Shown here piece by piece: positions 23,168-30,715 of a DNA stretch of 42,002 bases. The stretch spans positions 1 through 42,002 of the forward strand of contig MNEX01000268.1 of assembly GCA_001917905.1 (NCBI GenBank). Direction: 5' to 3'. Position 1 is the first letter of the stretch. The number at the start of each line of letters is the position of its first letter. The notes beneath the pieces were generated by a model. That model was not told where the DNA came from. It did not search any database and was given only the letters and a program-made list of their open reading frames with translations. Source of the stretch: Acidobacteria bacterium 13_1_40CM_65_14 (GTDB lineage: Bacteria > Acidobacteriota > Vicinamibacteria > Vicinamibacterales > CAVVIG01). Position numbers and translations under genes: made by a program.

Positions 23168-24916
23168 TCATCGCAGCAGCGCGGCGATTTGTTGGGGCGT
23201 GAGCTTATCGCGTTGCACGCGCGCGCCTTCGAGCGTGAAGCGGTCGGCGGCGTTGTGGATCTCCACGCGGCCCCTCGTCATCGCGATGGCGGTCTGAAAA
23301 TCGCCGGCGCGCCGGAGGCCCGGGATGTACACGCGCTCGACGAACGCTTGATCGCTGCCGTTGTCGAACCGTCCGACGTCGACGATCGCACGTGCGACCG
23401 GGACGACCGCGGCCGCGAGCAGCGCAGGCAAACCAAAATCGCCGCCGGCGACAATCATCGCGCCCGGGTTCTCGTCGAGCGCCTGCACGATGTCGGCGAC
23501 GCGCTGACTCGCGGCTGTACGGTTGTAGGTGTCGAAGTGATCGATCTTCGCTGCGGCTTCGGCGTCGTAGGGTGTGACGCGGACCTGACGGACGGTGAAG
23601 CCGGCGCGAAGAAGCGCCGCGTCCACGTCCGGATCAACACCAGCGCTCACGATGACCTTCGAGGCGGCGCCGTCGCGTGAGGGGCGGCGTTCCAACGTCA
23701 GCGCGTGGAGGAGCGCCGACTGGAAGATGCGCGAATCCCCGTCGTGAAGCTGCCGACGGGCCGACGCGATCCAGTGGTCGACGAGCTGATTGGCGGTGAG
23801 CGCGCCGTCAGGCAGCGATCGGCCCAGGAACACGAGCAGATCGGTCAGGCGTTCGACTGTGAACGGCCGCTCGCTGACCTGCACGTCCACCGGCGCATGC
23901 TGAAGCCACCGCGCCATCCAGTTGTAGACCGCTTCACGGCTGTTCCGGTTGTAGTTGTGCGGTGCTTGAAACTGAACGGAGTGGACGCGATCCTCCGCGC
24001 CGAAGAGCGCGTAGATGCGGCGCATCGCCGGGTACTCGACCTCGGGCGTCTCGTTGGTCCAGTCGCCGGTCGCGGCGACCATCAACAGCGGCCGCGGCGC
24101 GAAGAGCGCGGCCAGCTCGACGTTGTTGGTGTCGAGCCGCAGACCTGGTGCGTTCTCGCACAAGCAGCCGCCCTGCATGTGCAGCGAAATCATGTTCACC
24201 GGCGCCGCCACTTTGATGCGCGCGTCGACGGCGGCGACGAGAAACGTCTGCGTCCCGCCACCCGACTCTCCGGTGGCGCCGATGCGATCGCGATCGACCT
24301 CCGGCAACGACTCGAGGAAGTCCACGCTGCGGATGCTGTTCCAGAGTTGCAGGCCGGAGAGGCTGAGCCCCCAAAGCTTCTCGCGTGGCCCGCCGAACTC
24401 GTGCGTCAGCTGGCGGCTATCGTCGTACCCGACCATGTCGTACGTGAACACGACGAATCCCTGGCGCGCGAGGCTGATGGCGCGACCCGGACCCGACGTG
24501 AGGTCGGTGTTCTCGAGCCGTCCGTACGCCCAATGGCCGTGCGGCGACAGAATCGCGGGGAACGGCCCCGCGATGTTGTTGCCGGCGGGACGATACAGAT
24601 TCCCGGTGACGTAGAAGCCCGGCAGACTCTCGAAGTACACCTTCGAGACGGAGTAATCGCGATGGCGCTTCTCGTCGAAGACGTGCGGACGAAGCGCCGT
24701 CTTCTCCGGCGCGGGCAGCAGCCCGGCCGAGGCGAGAATGTGCTCGCGCAGATACGACGCCCGGCGCTGCCAGTCGGCCAGTGTTGAGTACTCGCGAGGC
24801 TGCAGACGATCGTTGAGCGTTCGGTACGGCACCGTCCTGGATTGGCCGGCGAGCGGAACCGTGACTGACACGAGCGCGGAGAGGAGGACGGTGGCTGGTA
24901 GGATGGGCCGGGACAT
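23168..24916 (-). CDS. Secreted alpha/beta-hydrolase, acetyl-xylan-esterase-like
   Basis: A 582-residue protein when read from ATG 24916 (an adjacent ATG at 24919 is equally possible). It has a signal peptide (ILPATVLLSALVSVTVPLAG). The hydrolase core is at about 75-345: FPAILSPHGHWAYGR (oxyanion loop HGHW), FVVFTYDMVGYDDSR, nucleophile elbow IGATGESGGGTQTF, an acidic residue near ATGDWTNETP, and the His in QAPHNYN. Such proteins are related to bacterial acetyl-xylan or carbohydrate esterases, but substrate is unproven. The C-terminal 200 residues form a second, uncharacterised alpha/beta region. Its start codon overlaps the divergent PLP enzyme's start, leaving no intergenic space. Confidence 0.75.
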   Translation of the reverse strand: MSRPILPATVLLSALVSVTVPLAGQSRTVPYRTLNDRLQPREYSTLADWQRRASYLREHILASAGLLPAPEKTALRPHVFDEKRHRDYSVSKVYFESLPGFYVTGNLYRPAGNNIAGPFPAILSPHGHWAYGRLENTDLTSGPGRAISLARQGFVVFTYDMVGYDDSRQLTHEFGGPREKLWGLSLSGLQLWNSIRSVDFLESLPEVDRDRIGATGESGGGTQTFLVAAVDARIKVAAPVNMISLHMQGGCLCENAPGLRLDTNNVELAALFAPRPLLMVAATGDWTNETPEVEYPAMRRIYALFGAEDRVHSVQFQAPHNYNRNSREAVYNWMARWLQHAPVDVQVSERPFTVERLTDLLVFLGRSLPDGALTANQLVDHWIASARRQLHDGDSRIFQSALLHALTLERRPSRDGAASKVIVSAGVDPDVDAALLRAGFTVRQVRVTPYDAEAAAKIDHFDTYNRTAASQRVADIVQALDENPGAMIVAGGDFGLPALLAAAVVPVARAIVDVGRFDNGSDQAFVERVYIPGLRRAGDFQTAIAMTRGRVEIHNAADRFTLEGARVQRDKLTPQQIAALLR

Positions 24917-24917
24917 C

Positions 24918-25961
24918 ATGAGCAACGCTCGCGCGATTATAGAGTCAATTCCTCGCGTTTCGCTGGCGACGTTGCCGACGCCGCTGACCGAGGCGGTCGG
25001 ACTGCGCGCCGCGCTTGGCGGACGCTCACGCTGTCCCCGCATTCTACTCAAGCGCGACGATCTCACCGGCCTGGCGCTCGGCGGCAACAAGGCGCGGAAG
25101 CTGGAGTTCCTGATCGCCGACGCGCAGCGGCTCGGGGCGACGACCATCGTGACGACCGGCGCTGTGCAGTCGAATCACGCGCGGATGACGGCCGCGGCAG
25201 CGCGGGTGGCGGGCCTCGAGGTCACGCTGGTGCTGACCACGCGAGAGCCGGATCCGCCGCGGCAGGGCAACTACCTGCTCGACCACCTCTTCGGCGCGCG
25301 CGTCCACCTCATTCCCGCCGGACCGGATCCTCGAATCGCCGTCGCGCCCGACGAAGAGGCGCGCGTGTGCGAGGTCGTCGACGAGCTTCGCGCGCGAGGT
25401 GAGCGCCCGTACGTGATTCCCGTCGGCGGATCGAGCGGCGTCGGCGCGCTCGGCTATGTGTTCGGCACGCGCGAGCTCGTCGAGCAGCTCACAGCCATGA
25501 GCGTGTCGCCGTCACGTGTGTATTACGCGAGCGGATCGCGAGGGACGCAGGCGGGACTCGAGCTCGGGTGGCGGTTGTTCTCGCCCTCGTACCGGCTCCA
25601 CGGCATCGCCGTGAGCGGAGGAGAAGAAGAGAAGCGCATTCGTGCCGCGCGCATCGCGACCGAAGCGGCGTCGCTCCTCGGCGTCGACGTCACGATCGCG
25701 CCCGACGATCTCGTGACCAATCAAGAGTTCATCGGCGAGGGCTACGGGATTCCGACGCCTGGAGGACTCGAAGCGATCACGCTCGTCGCCGAGCGCGACG
25801 GCGTGCTGCTCGATCCGACCTACACGTCAAAGGCGATGGCGGCGCTCATCGCGGACGTTCGCGCGCGCACAATCGATCCTGGCGAGACAATCATTTTTCT
25901 GCACACCGGCGGCGCGCCGGCGCTCTTCGCTCATGCGGAGGCGCTCGGCGGCCGCTTGTAG
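24918..25961 (+). CDS. D-cysteine desulfhydrase / ACC deaminase family PLP enzyme
   Basis: A 347-residue fold-type II PLP enzyme. The N-terminus LATLPTPLTEAVGLRAALG, RILLKRDDLTGLALGGNKAR with the PLP-binding lysine K58, VTTGAVQSNHARMTAAAARV, and the Ser/Gly phosphate loop YASGSRGTQAGLELG are all family features. DPTYTSKAMAALI and FLHTGGAPALFA close the C-terminal domain. The family covers D-cysteine desulfhydrases (D-Cys to pyruvate, H2S and ammonia) and ACC deaminases; the exact substrate cannot be fixed from sequence. The start ATG at 24918 overlaps the divergent esterase start, so regulation must use sequence inside the neighbouring gene, or transcripts are leaderless. Confidence 0.88.
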   Translation: MSNARAIIESIPRVSLATLPTPLTEAVGLRAALGGRSRCPRILLKRDDLTGLALGGNKARKLEFLIADAQRLGATTIVTTGAVQSNHARMTAAAARVAGLEVTLVLTTREPDPPRQGNYLLDHLFGARVHLIPAGPDPRIAVAPDEEARVCEVVDELRARGERPYVIPVGGSSGVGALGYVFGTRELVEQLTAMSVSPSRVYYASGSRGTQAGLELGWRLFSPSYRLHGIAVSGGEEEKRIRAARIATEAASLLGVDVTIAPDDLVTNQEFIGEGYGIPTPGGLEAITLVAERDGVLLDPTYTSKAMAALIADVRARTIDPGETIIFLHTGGAPALFAHAEALGGRL

Positions 25962-26006
25962 CGCAGGCCTCCTGCCTTCGCGTAAAGCGCCACATCAAAA
26001 CGGCAG

Positions 26007-26058
26007 GGCACGGCCTTTAGGCCGTGCCATCGCGCCGGGCCGGTCTGAAGACCGGCCC
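26007..26058. terminator. Two consecutive perfect 10-bp hairpins between convergent genes
   Basis: Hairpin one: GGCACGGCCT, loop TT, AGGCCGTGCC (26007-26028). Hairpin two: GGGCCGGTCT, loop GA, AGACCGGCCC (26037-26058). They fill the centre of the 111-bp gap between the convergent PLP enzyme gene and M28 peptidase gene, fitting a bidirectional terminator or an interspersed repeat used as one. There is no T-run. Confidence 0.65.
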
Positions 26059-26072
26059 CTACCGATCCGATG

Positions 26073-27296
26073 CTATGGGTTTTTGATCGTGGCGCCGGTC
26101 AATGTGCCGACGGCGCCGAGTGTCGTCTGCGCGCCGTTCAGACCGAGACGGAAATCTTTGTCGGAGTACGTGGTGAAGACGTCGGTCGGCTGATGCCACT
26201 GCGGATCCCAGCCGGCGCCGATCTGCGTGCCGCGCTCGTTCTCGCGCAGGCTGATCGCGGGAATCAGATCGATGAACGGCCCGGAATCCGTGTTCGTCAT
26301 GTGACTCCCGACGACGGCTGGATAGTCGGTCGCGTACTTCTCATTCGCCACCTGGAACACCCACGCAAGCTTCTGGCTCTCTGCGGCCATCTTCGAGCTC
26401 ACCTGGAACTCGATGTTCACATCGGCTTCCGGCCGCTGCTCCTTGCTGACCGTGCCGTCCTCGCGCGGCATGCCGTGGTCGAACATCATCATGTCGTGCT
26501 GAATCATCCCGAGCCATTTCGGTTCGGGATACTTCCCGGATCCGGGCGGATCCTCTTTGCCTTGCATCGGGCCGCGCTGCGCGATGTACGCGCGAGCCGC
26601 CTGCGATCCCGTTTCCTCGTTGTTCCAGAGCGCGAACCGGATCGTCCGCTCGGTCTCAACGTCGGGACTACTGAACACGTGCGCCAGCTCCATCACGAGC
26701 GCGGTGCCGGAGCCATCGTCATTCGCGGCCTGGCCCCAGCCCTGGCCATCCATGTGGCCGCCGACGATGTACATCTCTTCGGGGTGCGTGGCGCCGACTT
26801 TCGTGCAGTACACCATCTCGCGTGGGCCCGGTGTGGTCGGCTGCATGTTGATCGCGCGAATCGCTTCGTCAGGCTGTGCCATCGGATCGGTGTTGACGCC
26901 GGTGCGCGCACGAACGCCCTTGAGGCGGCCGCCGCCTTGCGCGAGGTTGCCGCGGCCGGCGTTGCCGCGCCCGCGTCCTGAGGCGGTCGCCGGATTCGGC
27001 TGATATTCGTATTTGATCCTGTCGGTGGGGCAGCCGTAGCTTTTGAGCTGCGCTTCGATCCAGTCGACGGCCATGCGATTGCGATCCGTGCCCTGACGCC
27101 GATCGCCGAACTGCGTCAGTCCTTTCACGGTCGCCTTGTACGTCTCCAGCTCCAGTCGTCCCACGAGCGTCTTGACCGGATCGTCGGGCTCGGACGCCGC
27201 GGGCGGCGCCGGTTCGGCTGCGCGCTGCGCGAGCGTTGGGATCACGAGCCCGGTCATGAGTCCGCAGATGGCCACCAGGAAGACGATCCGCCGCAT
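26073..27296 (-). CDS. Exported M28 family zinc peptidase
   Basis: A 407-residue protein with signal peptide (IVFLVAICGLMTGLVIPTLA). The M28 metal ligands are recognisable: IVGGHMDG (His, Asp), ANDDGSGTA (bridging Asp), LWNNEETGSQAARAY (catalytic Glu and metal Glu), a later Asp in SHMTNTDSGPF, and HQPTDVF (His). A Gly/Arg/Asn-rich insertion lies between about 105 and 125. M28 enzymes are di-zinc aminopeptidases or carboxypeptidases acting on peptides in the periplasm or outside. The start at 27296 has GGAGG 8 nt upstream and precedes the signal peptide directly; an upstream in-frame start at 27344 is less likely. Convergent with the PLP enzyme gene. Confidence 0.9.
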   Translation of the reverse strand: MRRIVFLVAICGLMTGLVIPTLAQRAAEPAPPAASEPDDPVKTLVGRLELETYKATVKGLTQFGDRRQGTDRNRMAVDWIEAQLKSYGCPTDRIKYEYQPNPATASGRGRGNAGRGNLAQGGGRLKGVRARTGVNTDPMAQPDEAIRAINMQPTTPGPREMVYCTKVGATHPEEMYIVGGHMDGQGWGQAANDDGSGTALVMELAHVFSSPDVETERTIRFALWNNEETGSQAARAYIAQRGPMQGKEDPPGSGKYPEPKWLGMIQHDMMMFDHGMPREDGTVSKEQRPEADVNIEFQVSSKMAAESQKLAWVFQVANEKYATDYPAVVGSHMTNTDSGPFIDLIPAISLRENERGTQIGAGWDPQWHQPTDVFTTYSDKDFRLGLNGAQTTLGAVGTLTGATIKNP

Positions 27297-27512
27297 GTAG
27301 AAAACCTCCGCGCAGAGTGTAACGGAAGCGCGTTCGGGCGTCATTCGCCGGGAGCTTTCCGCCGCTGACCGAAAAGCGCGGGTCAGGAATCTGCCACGTC
27401 CGTCACACTCTCTCGAACGCGCCCCTCGACCAGGCCGGGGCTGCTCATTGAGGTCGTGTCCTTCCTGATGCGGGTCATCGGGTAAGCGTCATGTCCCGGG
27501 AGAAGCACTGTT

Positions 27513-28211
27513 ATGACGACCCCATCACGCGGGGGCCTCACCCCGCATCTGGTCTTCGGTCTGATCATCATGTTCGTCGGCGTCGTGCTGACGCTGGACG
27601 TCCTGGAGCTGGTGAACGCCCGGGACATCCTGCGGTTCTGGCCGGTGGCGTTGATTGCCTTCGGCGTGGCGAACATGACGCAGGCCGGCGATCGCGGGGG
27701 ACTGGTGCGCGGCGGACTGATGACGTTTTTCGGGAGCTGGTGGCTGCTGACGATGCTGCACGTCTTGCCTTCCCACTCGTGGCGGCTCTTCTGGCCACTG
27801 CTCCTCGTGCTCGCCGGCGCCGCGCTCGTCGCGCAGACGATGCAGCGCACCGCTGATCCGCCGCGCGGCGATCCGAACGAGCGCATCACCATCGTCGGCA
27901 TCCTCGGCGGCGGCAACCGGACGTCGACCGCCAACCCGTTTCGCGGAGGCGATCTCGTCGCCATCATGGGCGGCGGACAAATCGACTTGCGCCGCGCGGT
28001 GATTCCGCCAGGCGAGCAAGCGGTCCTCGACATCGTCTCGATGATGGGCGGCTTCGAGATCATCGTGCCGGAGACCTGGGTGGTCGACGACCGCACGATG
28101 CCGATCATGGGCGGCGTCGGCAACGAGACACGCCCGCCTGCCGGCGGATCGCCGCCGACGCTGGTCTTGCGCGGGGTGATGCTCATGGGCGGCGTCAACA
28201 TCCGCAACTAG
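27513..28211 (+). CDS. LiaF-like membrane protein (LiaI-LiaF-like TM region plus LiaF-type C-domain)
   Basis: A 232-residue protein with four membrane segments in the first 110 residues (GLIIMFVGVVLTLDVL, ILRFWPVALIAFGVANM, GGLMTFFGSWWLLTML, LFWPLLLVLAGAALVA). A C-terminal repetitive beta region follows: IVGILGGGNRTS, LVAIMGGGQIDLRRA, IVSMMGGFEIIVPETW, IMGGVGNETR and GVMLMGGVNI. This is the LiaF / cell-wall-active-antibiotic-response C-domain, a parallel beta-helix-like repeat. In Firmicutes LiaF inhibits a cell-envelope-stress two-component system. Here a LytS-type kinase and LytTR regulator directly follow, which supports the same kind of role. The stop abuts the next start. Confidence 0.88.
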   Translation: MTTPSRGGLTPHLVFGLIIMFVGVVLTLDVLELVNARDILRFWPVALIAFGVANMTQAGDRGGLVRGGLMTFFGSWWLLTMLHVLPSHSWRLFWPLLLVLAGAALVAQTMQRTADPPRGDPNERITIVGILGGGNRTSTANPFRGGDLVAIMGGGQIDLRRAVIPPGEQAVLDIVSMMGGFEIIVPETWVVDDRTMPIMGGVGNETRPPAGGSPPTLVLRGVMLMGGVNIRN

Positions 28212-28343
28212 ATGCATCCCATCCTCAGCGATCGGCGACGGCTCGGGCTGTACTTGCTTGGGTGGCTGCCGATCGGTCTGCTGCTGACGGCGGGCTTGAG
28301 CGAGCGCACGACGTGGCTGGCGGCGGCCGCCGTGTTTCTGGCG
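28212..28343 (+). CDS. LytS-type sensor histidine kinase, N-terminal membrane part of a frameshifted gene
   Basis: Starts at the ATG one base after the LiaF-like stop: MHPILSDRRRLGLYLLGWLP, GLLLTAGLSE, TTWLAAAAVFLAS. This is the usual first membrane region of such kinases. From about 28343 the frame becomes low-quality (Arg/Ser-rich) and ends at 28490. The continuation lies in the other frame from 28340. Relatives have about 25 more residues of membrane segment here, so a stretch seems missing and the frame is shifted. Confidence 0.7.
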
Positions 28344-29191
28344 TCTGGCGCACCGCGTTCGTTCACGTCGTCGCGGCCGCAATGGCGAGCGCGATCTGGA
28401 TCGGCATCGGCCAGGTCTGGGCCGGCGCGGTCGACCTGCTCGCACCTGGCCTTCATGCGGGCACCGCGTTTGCCGAGCGCCGGCTGCTGATCTTTGTCGT
28501 CGGCGCGCTGCTGTTCTGGCTCGCGTCGATCCTGCACTATCTGCTGATCGCGTTCGAGGCGTCGCAGCACGCCGAGCGGCGCGCGATCGAGCTGAGCCTG
28601 CTGACGCGCGACGCGGAGCTGAAAGCGCTGCGCGCACAAATCGATCCGCACTTCCTGTTCAACAGCCTGCATTCCATCAGCGCGCTCACGACGGTCGATC
28701 CGGCCGCGGCGCGGCGCATGTGCCTGCTGCTCGCTGAATTCCTGCGCGAGACGCTGCGGCTCGGAGCGAACAGCCGTATCTCGCTGGCCGACGAGTTCGC
28801 GCTCGCCGACCGCTTTCTCGAGATCGAGCGCGTCCGTCTCGGATCGCGGCTACAGGTGACGCGCGAGACCGATCCGCAGGCGATCGCGTGCCTCGTGCCG
28901 CCGCTGCTGATTCAGCCGCTCGTCGAGAACGCCGTCGTCCACGGCGTATCCCAGCTCGTCGAAGGCGGAACGATCCACATCGCGGCGAGTCGCGGCGGGC
29001 CGACGCTGACGATCAAGATCGAGAACCCGTGCGATCCCGATCGGCCGCGCCGGCAGCGCGCTGGTCTCGGCCTGGACCTGCTCAAGAAGCGGGTCGTGAC
29101 GCAGTTCGGCGCGGAGGGCACCGTGCTCGTCGAGGAGGACGCGGGCCGCTTCCGCGTCGAGGTGCGGATTCCCGCGGAGGTTGCGGCCTGA
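28340..29191 (+). CDS. LytS-type sensor histidine kinase, main part after frameshift
   Basis: Reads GVWRTAFVHVVAAAMASAIW, then membrane segments (IFVVGALLFWLASILHYLLI), the His_kinase box LKALRAQIDPHFLFNSLHSI with the phospho-acceptor His in DPHFLFNSL, the N-box LLIQPLVENAVVHGV, and the G-box GLGLDLLKKRVVTQFG. This is the LytS/YpdA class that pairs with LytTR regulators, and a LytTR gene follows. An in-frame ATG exists at 28382, which would make a shorter kinase lacking the first membrane segments; with the upstream fragment directly adjacent, a disrupted full-length gene is the better reading. The kinase would sense an envelope signal, perhaps through the LiaF-like protein. Confidence 0.8.
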   Translation, partial: GVWRTAFVHVVAAAMASAIWIGIGQVWAGAVDLLAPGLHAGTAFAERRLLIFVVGALLFWLASILHYLLIAFEASQHAERRAIELSLLTRDAELKALRAQIDPHFLFNSLHSISALTTVDPAAARRMCLLLAEFLRETLRLGANSRISLADEFALADRFLEIERVRLGSRLQVTRETDPQAIACLVPPLLIQPLVENAVVHGVSQLVEGGTIHIAASRGGPTLTIKIENPCDPDRPRRQRAGLGLDLLKKRVVTQFGAEGTVLVEEDAGRFRVEVRIPAEVAA

Positions 29192-29267
29192 TCATGCGTG
29201 CATTGCGAAATCTTTGTCGACACCTCGCCACCACGGTGGTGGAGAGCGTCATTCTGCAACCTGCTCT

Positions 29268-30014
29268 ATGTCTAACACGCGCATTCAAACGGTCATCGTG
29301 GACGATGAGGCGCTGGCGCGCGGCATGCTGCGCGAGTTTCTCGCCGCGCACGCCGACGTCGAGATCGTCGCCGAATGCGGCAACGGATTCGAAGCGGTCA
29401 AGGTCGTGGCGGAGATGCGTCCGGACTTGCTGCTGCTCGACATCCAGATGCCGAAGCTCGATGGATTCGAAGTGCTGGAGCTGATTGGCGGCGACGTGAC
29501 TGTCGTCTTCGTCACCGCCTACGACCAGTACGCGATCCGCGCGTTCGAGGTCCATGCCGTTGATTACCTGCTGAAGCCATTCAGCGCGGAGCGGCTCGCC
29601 GAGGCGCTGGATCGCGCGCGCGCCCGGATTGCGGCGAAGGAGAAAGTCCCGGAGGGTCTTGTGTCCGCCGGACGGGCGCGGCACACGCCGCTCGAGCGGA
29701 TTCTCATCCGCGATCGCGCCGACGTCCACGTCATCCCGGTGGAGAAGATCGACTACCTCGAGTCGCAGGACGACTACGTGTCGGTGAAGACCGCCGGCAA
29801 GAGTTTCTTGAAGGAGCAGACGCTCGCCGAGCTCGAGACGCTCCTCGACCAGGACGTCTTCGTCCGGATCCATCGGCGGTATATTCTCAACATCGCGCGC
29901 CTATCCAAGATCGAGCTCGCCGTCAAAGACAATCGGATCGCGATTCTGGCGGACGGGACGAAGCTGCCGATCAGCCGATCGGGCTACGCGCGGCTGAAAG
30001 AGCTGTTGCTATGA
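29268..30014 (+). CDS. LytTR-family response regulator
   Basis: A 248-residue two-domain regulator. Receiver domain 5-125: acidic pair DD (12-13), phospho-acceptor D58 in LLLLDIQMPKLDGFEVL, VFVTAYDQYAIRAFEVHAVD, and LLKPF. LytTR DNA-binding domain at about 150-245: ILIRDRADVHVIPVEKIDYL, ESQDDYVSVKTAGKSFL, RIHRRYILNIARLSKIEL and GTKLPISRSGYARLKEL. It is the output partner of the upstream LytS-type kinase. The 76-bp gap contains a small hairpin (CCACCA, loop CGG, TGGTGG near 29228-29242) and no clear ribosome binding site, so the hairpin may set relative expression of kinase and regulator. Targets unknown. Confidence 0.93.
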   Translation: MSNTRIQTVIVDDEALARGMLREFLAAHADVEIVAECGNGFEAVKVVAEMRPDLLLLDIQMPKLDGFEVLELIGGDVTVVFVTAYDQYAIRAFEVHAVDYLLKPFSAERLAEALDRARARIAAKEKVPEGLVSAGRARHTPLERILIRDRADVHVIPVEKIDYLESQDDYVSVKTAGKSFLKEQTLAELETLLDQDVFVRIHRRYILNIARLSKIELAVKDNRIAILADGTKLPISRSGYARLKELLL

Positions 30015-30025
30015 GGACCAACACC

Positions 30026-30109
30026 ACAAAAGGCAACCACGAGGACGCGAAGGCACGAAGAAGACTTTTGTTCGTCTTCGTGTCTTCGGGCCTTCGTGGT
30101 TGCATTTGT
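30026..30109. repeat. Intergenic palindrome with periodic CTTCGTG words
   Basis: Left arm ACAAAAGGCAACCACGAGGA pairs with right arm CCTTCGTGGTTGCATTTGT; inside, GCACGAAGAAGAC pairs with GTCTTCGTGTC. The stem is about 38 bp and imperfect, with a short loop near ACTTTTGTTC. The right edge (about 30103-30109) directly abuts a toxin-gene remnant whose first codons are missing, so the element may have inserted into or replaced that gene's start. Confidence 0.75.
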
Positions 30110-30308
30110 CTCCTGCCAAGCCAAGTCGCGACATCGTCATCGCCGCCCATCAACAATTGAACCGGCAATGGTGGAGGAGACGTGGAACTGCAAGCACATC
30201 GCAAACGCGACCATGCGTGGTACGATCGAGGCGATTTGTCGCTCCGCGGGGCTGACGCCGCCGATCATCTGCACACCTGAGGAGCTGCCATCAGGGAGTT
30301 CAACATGA
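30109..30308 (+). pseudogene. Remnant of a VapC-like PIN-domain toxin with internal deletion
   Basis: Frame one (30109-30183) reads SPAKPSRDIVIAAHQQLNRQ and then WWRRR. This matches the region after the first Asp motif in a widespread PIN/VapC subgroup, usually xARPSRDxxxAAHQQ. The next recognisable piece is in another frame: ETWNCKHIANATMRGTIEAI followed by CRSAGLTPPIICTPEELPSG, the C-terminal signature of the same subgroup (TWNCxHIANA ... PxICTPEEL). About 80 residues with the remaining catalytic acidic positions are missing, and the N-terminal ten or so residues are replaced by the palindrome upstream. The TGA overlaps the ATG of the antitoxin-like ORF (ATGA), preserving the original operon joint. 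The toxin must be inactive. Confidence 0.7.
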
Positions 30309-30646
30309 AACGGCGCGACCCCATCATTGAAGAGCTGCACCGAGTCCGCGAGGACATCGGCAAGGCGCACGACTTCGATGTCCGCCGACGCTCACGCGTC
30401 GGTAGCGGTTCCGAATCCCGTACGCTGCCCCGACCCCCGCAATCCACGGCTTCGCTCGCTGCCTACGCGAATCCAAATCGGACGAACCTTCTCGGCTACA
30501 ACTTCGACGACAAGACGACGACGCAGCTCACGCACTTCAGCGGGACGACGATCGGCGACTTCGCGTGGTCGCGCGACGGCCGGCATCTGGCGATCACGCG
30601 CGCTCAGCCGATGGTGGAAGTCGTGCTCTTCAGCGGCCGGCGTTAG
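30305..30646 (+). CDS. Chimeric ORF: antitoxin-like N-terminus fused to a TolB/WD40-propeller tail
   Basis: A 113-residue ORF. Residues 1-28 (MKRRDPIIEELHRVREDIGK, then AHDFDVRR) resemble the small antitoxin that normally follows this VapC-like toxin subgroup. Residues 60-113 (NLLGYNFDDKTTTQLTHFSG, TTIGDFAWSRDGRHLAITRA and VVLFSGRR) match the last blade of TolB/PD40 propellers found at the C-terminus of acidobacterial Ser/Thr kinases (pattern QLTxF, FAWSRDGxxLAxxRG, DVVLI). The middle is low-complexity. AGGGAG precedes the ATG by 6 nt. It looks like a deletion fusion between two unrelated gene remnants; whether it is translated is unknown. Confidence 0.6.
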   Translation: MKRRDPIIEELHRVREDIGKAHDFDVRRRSRVGSGSESRTLPRPPQSTASLAAYANPNRTNLLGYNFDDKTTTQLTHFSGTTIGDFAWSRDGRHLAITRAQPMVEVVLFSGRR

Positions 30647-30715
30647 AGCAATCTCCCACCTAGCAACGGTCTTCGACCAGATGGACGCGTCCGTCGTCTA
30701 ACGGACAAACAGACG

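Noticed and set aside
27525-28637. 370-codon minus-strand ORF opposite LiaF-like and kinase genes
   Set aside because: Antisense shadow; LiaF repeat and kinase boxes are on the plus strand.
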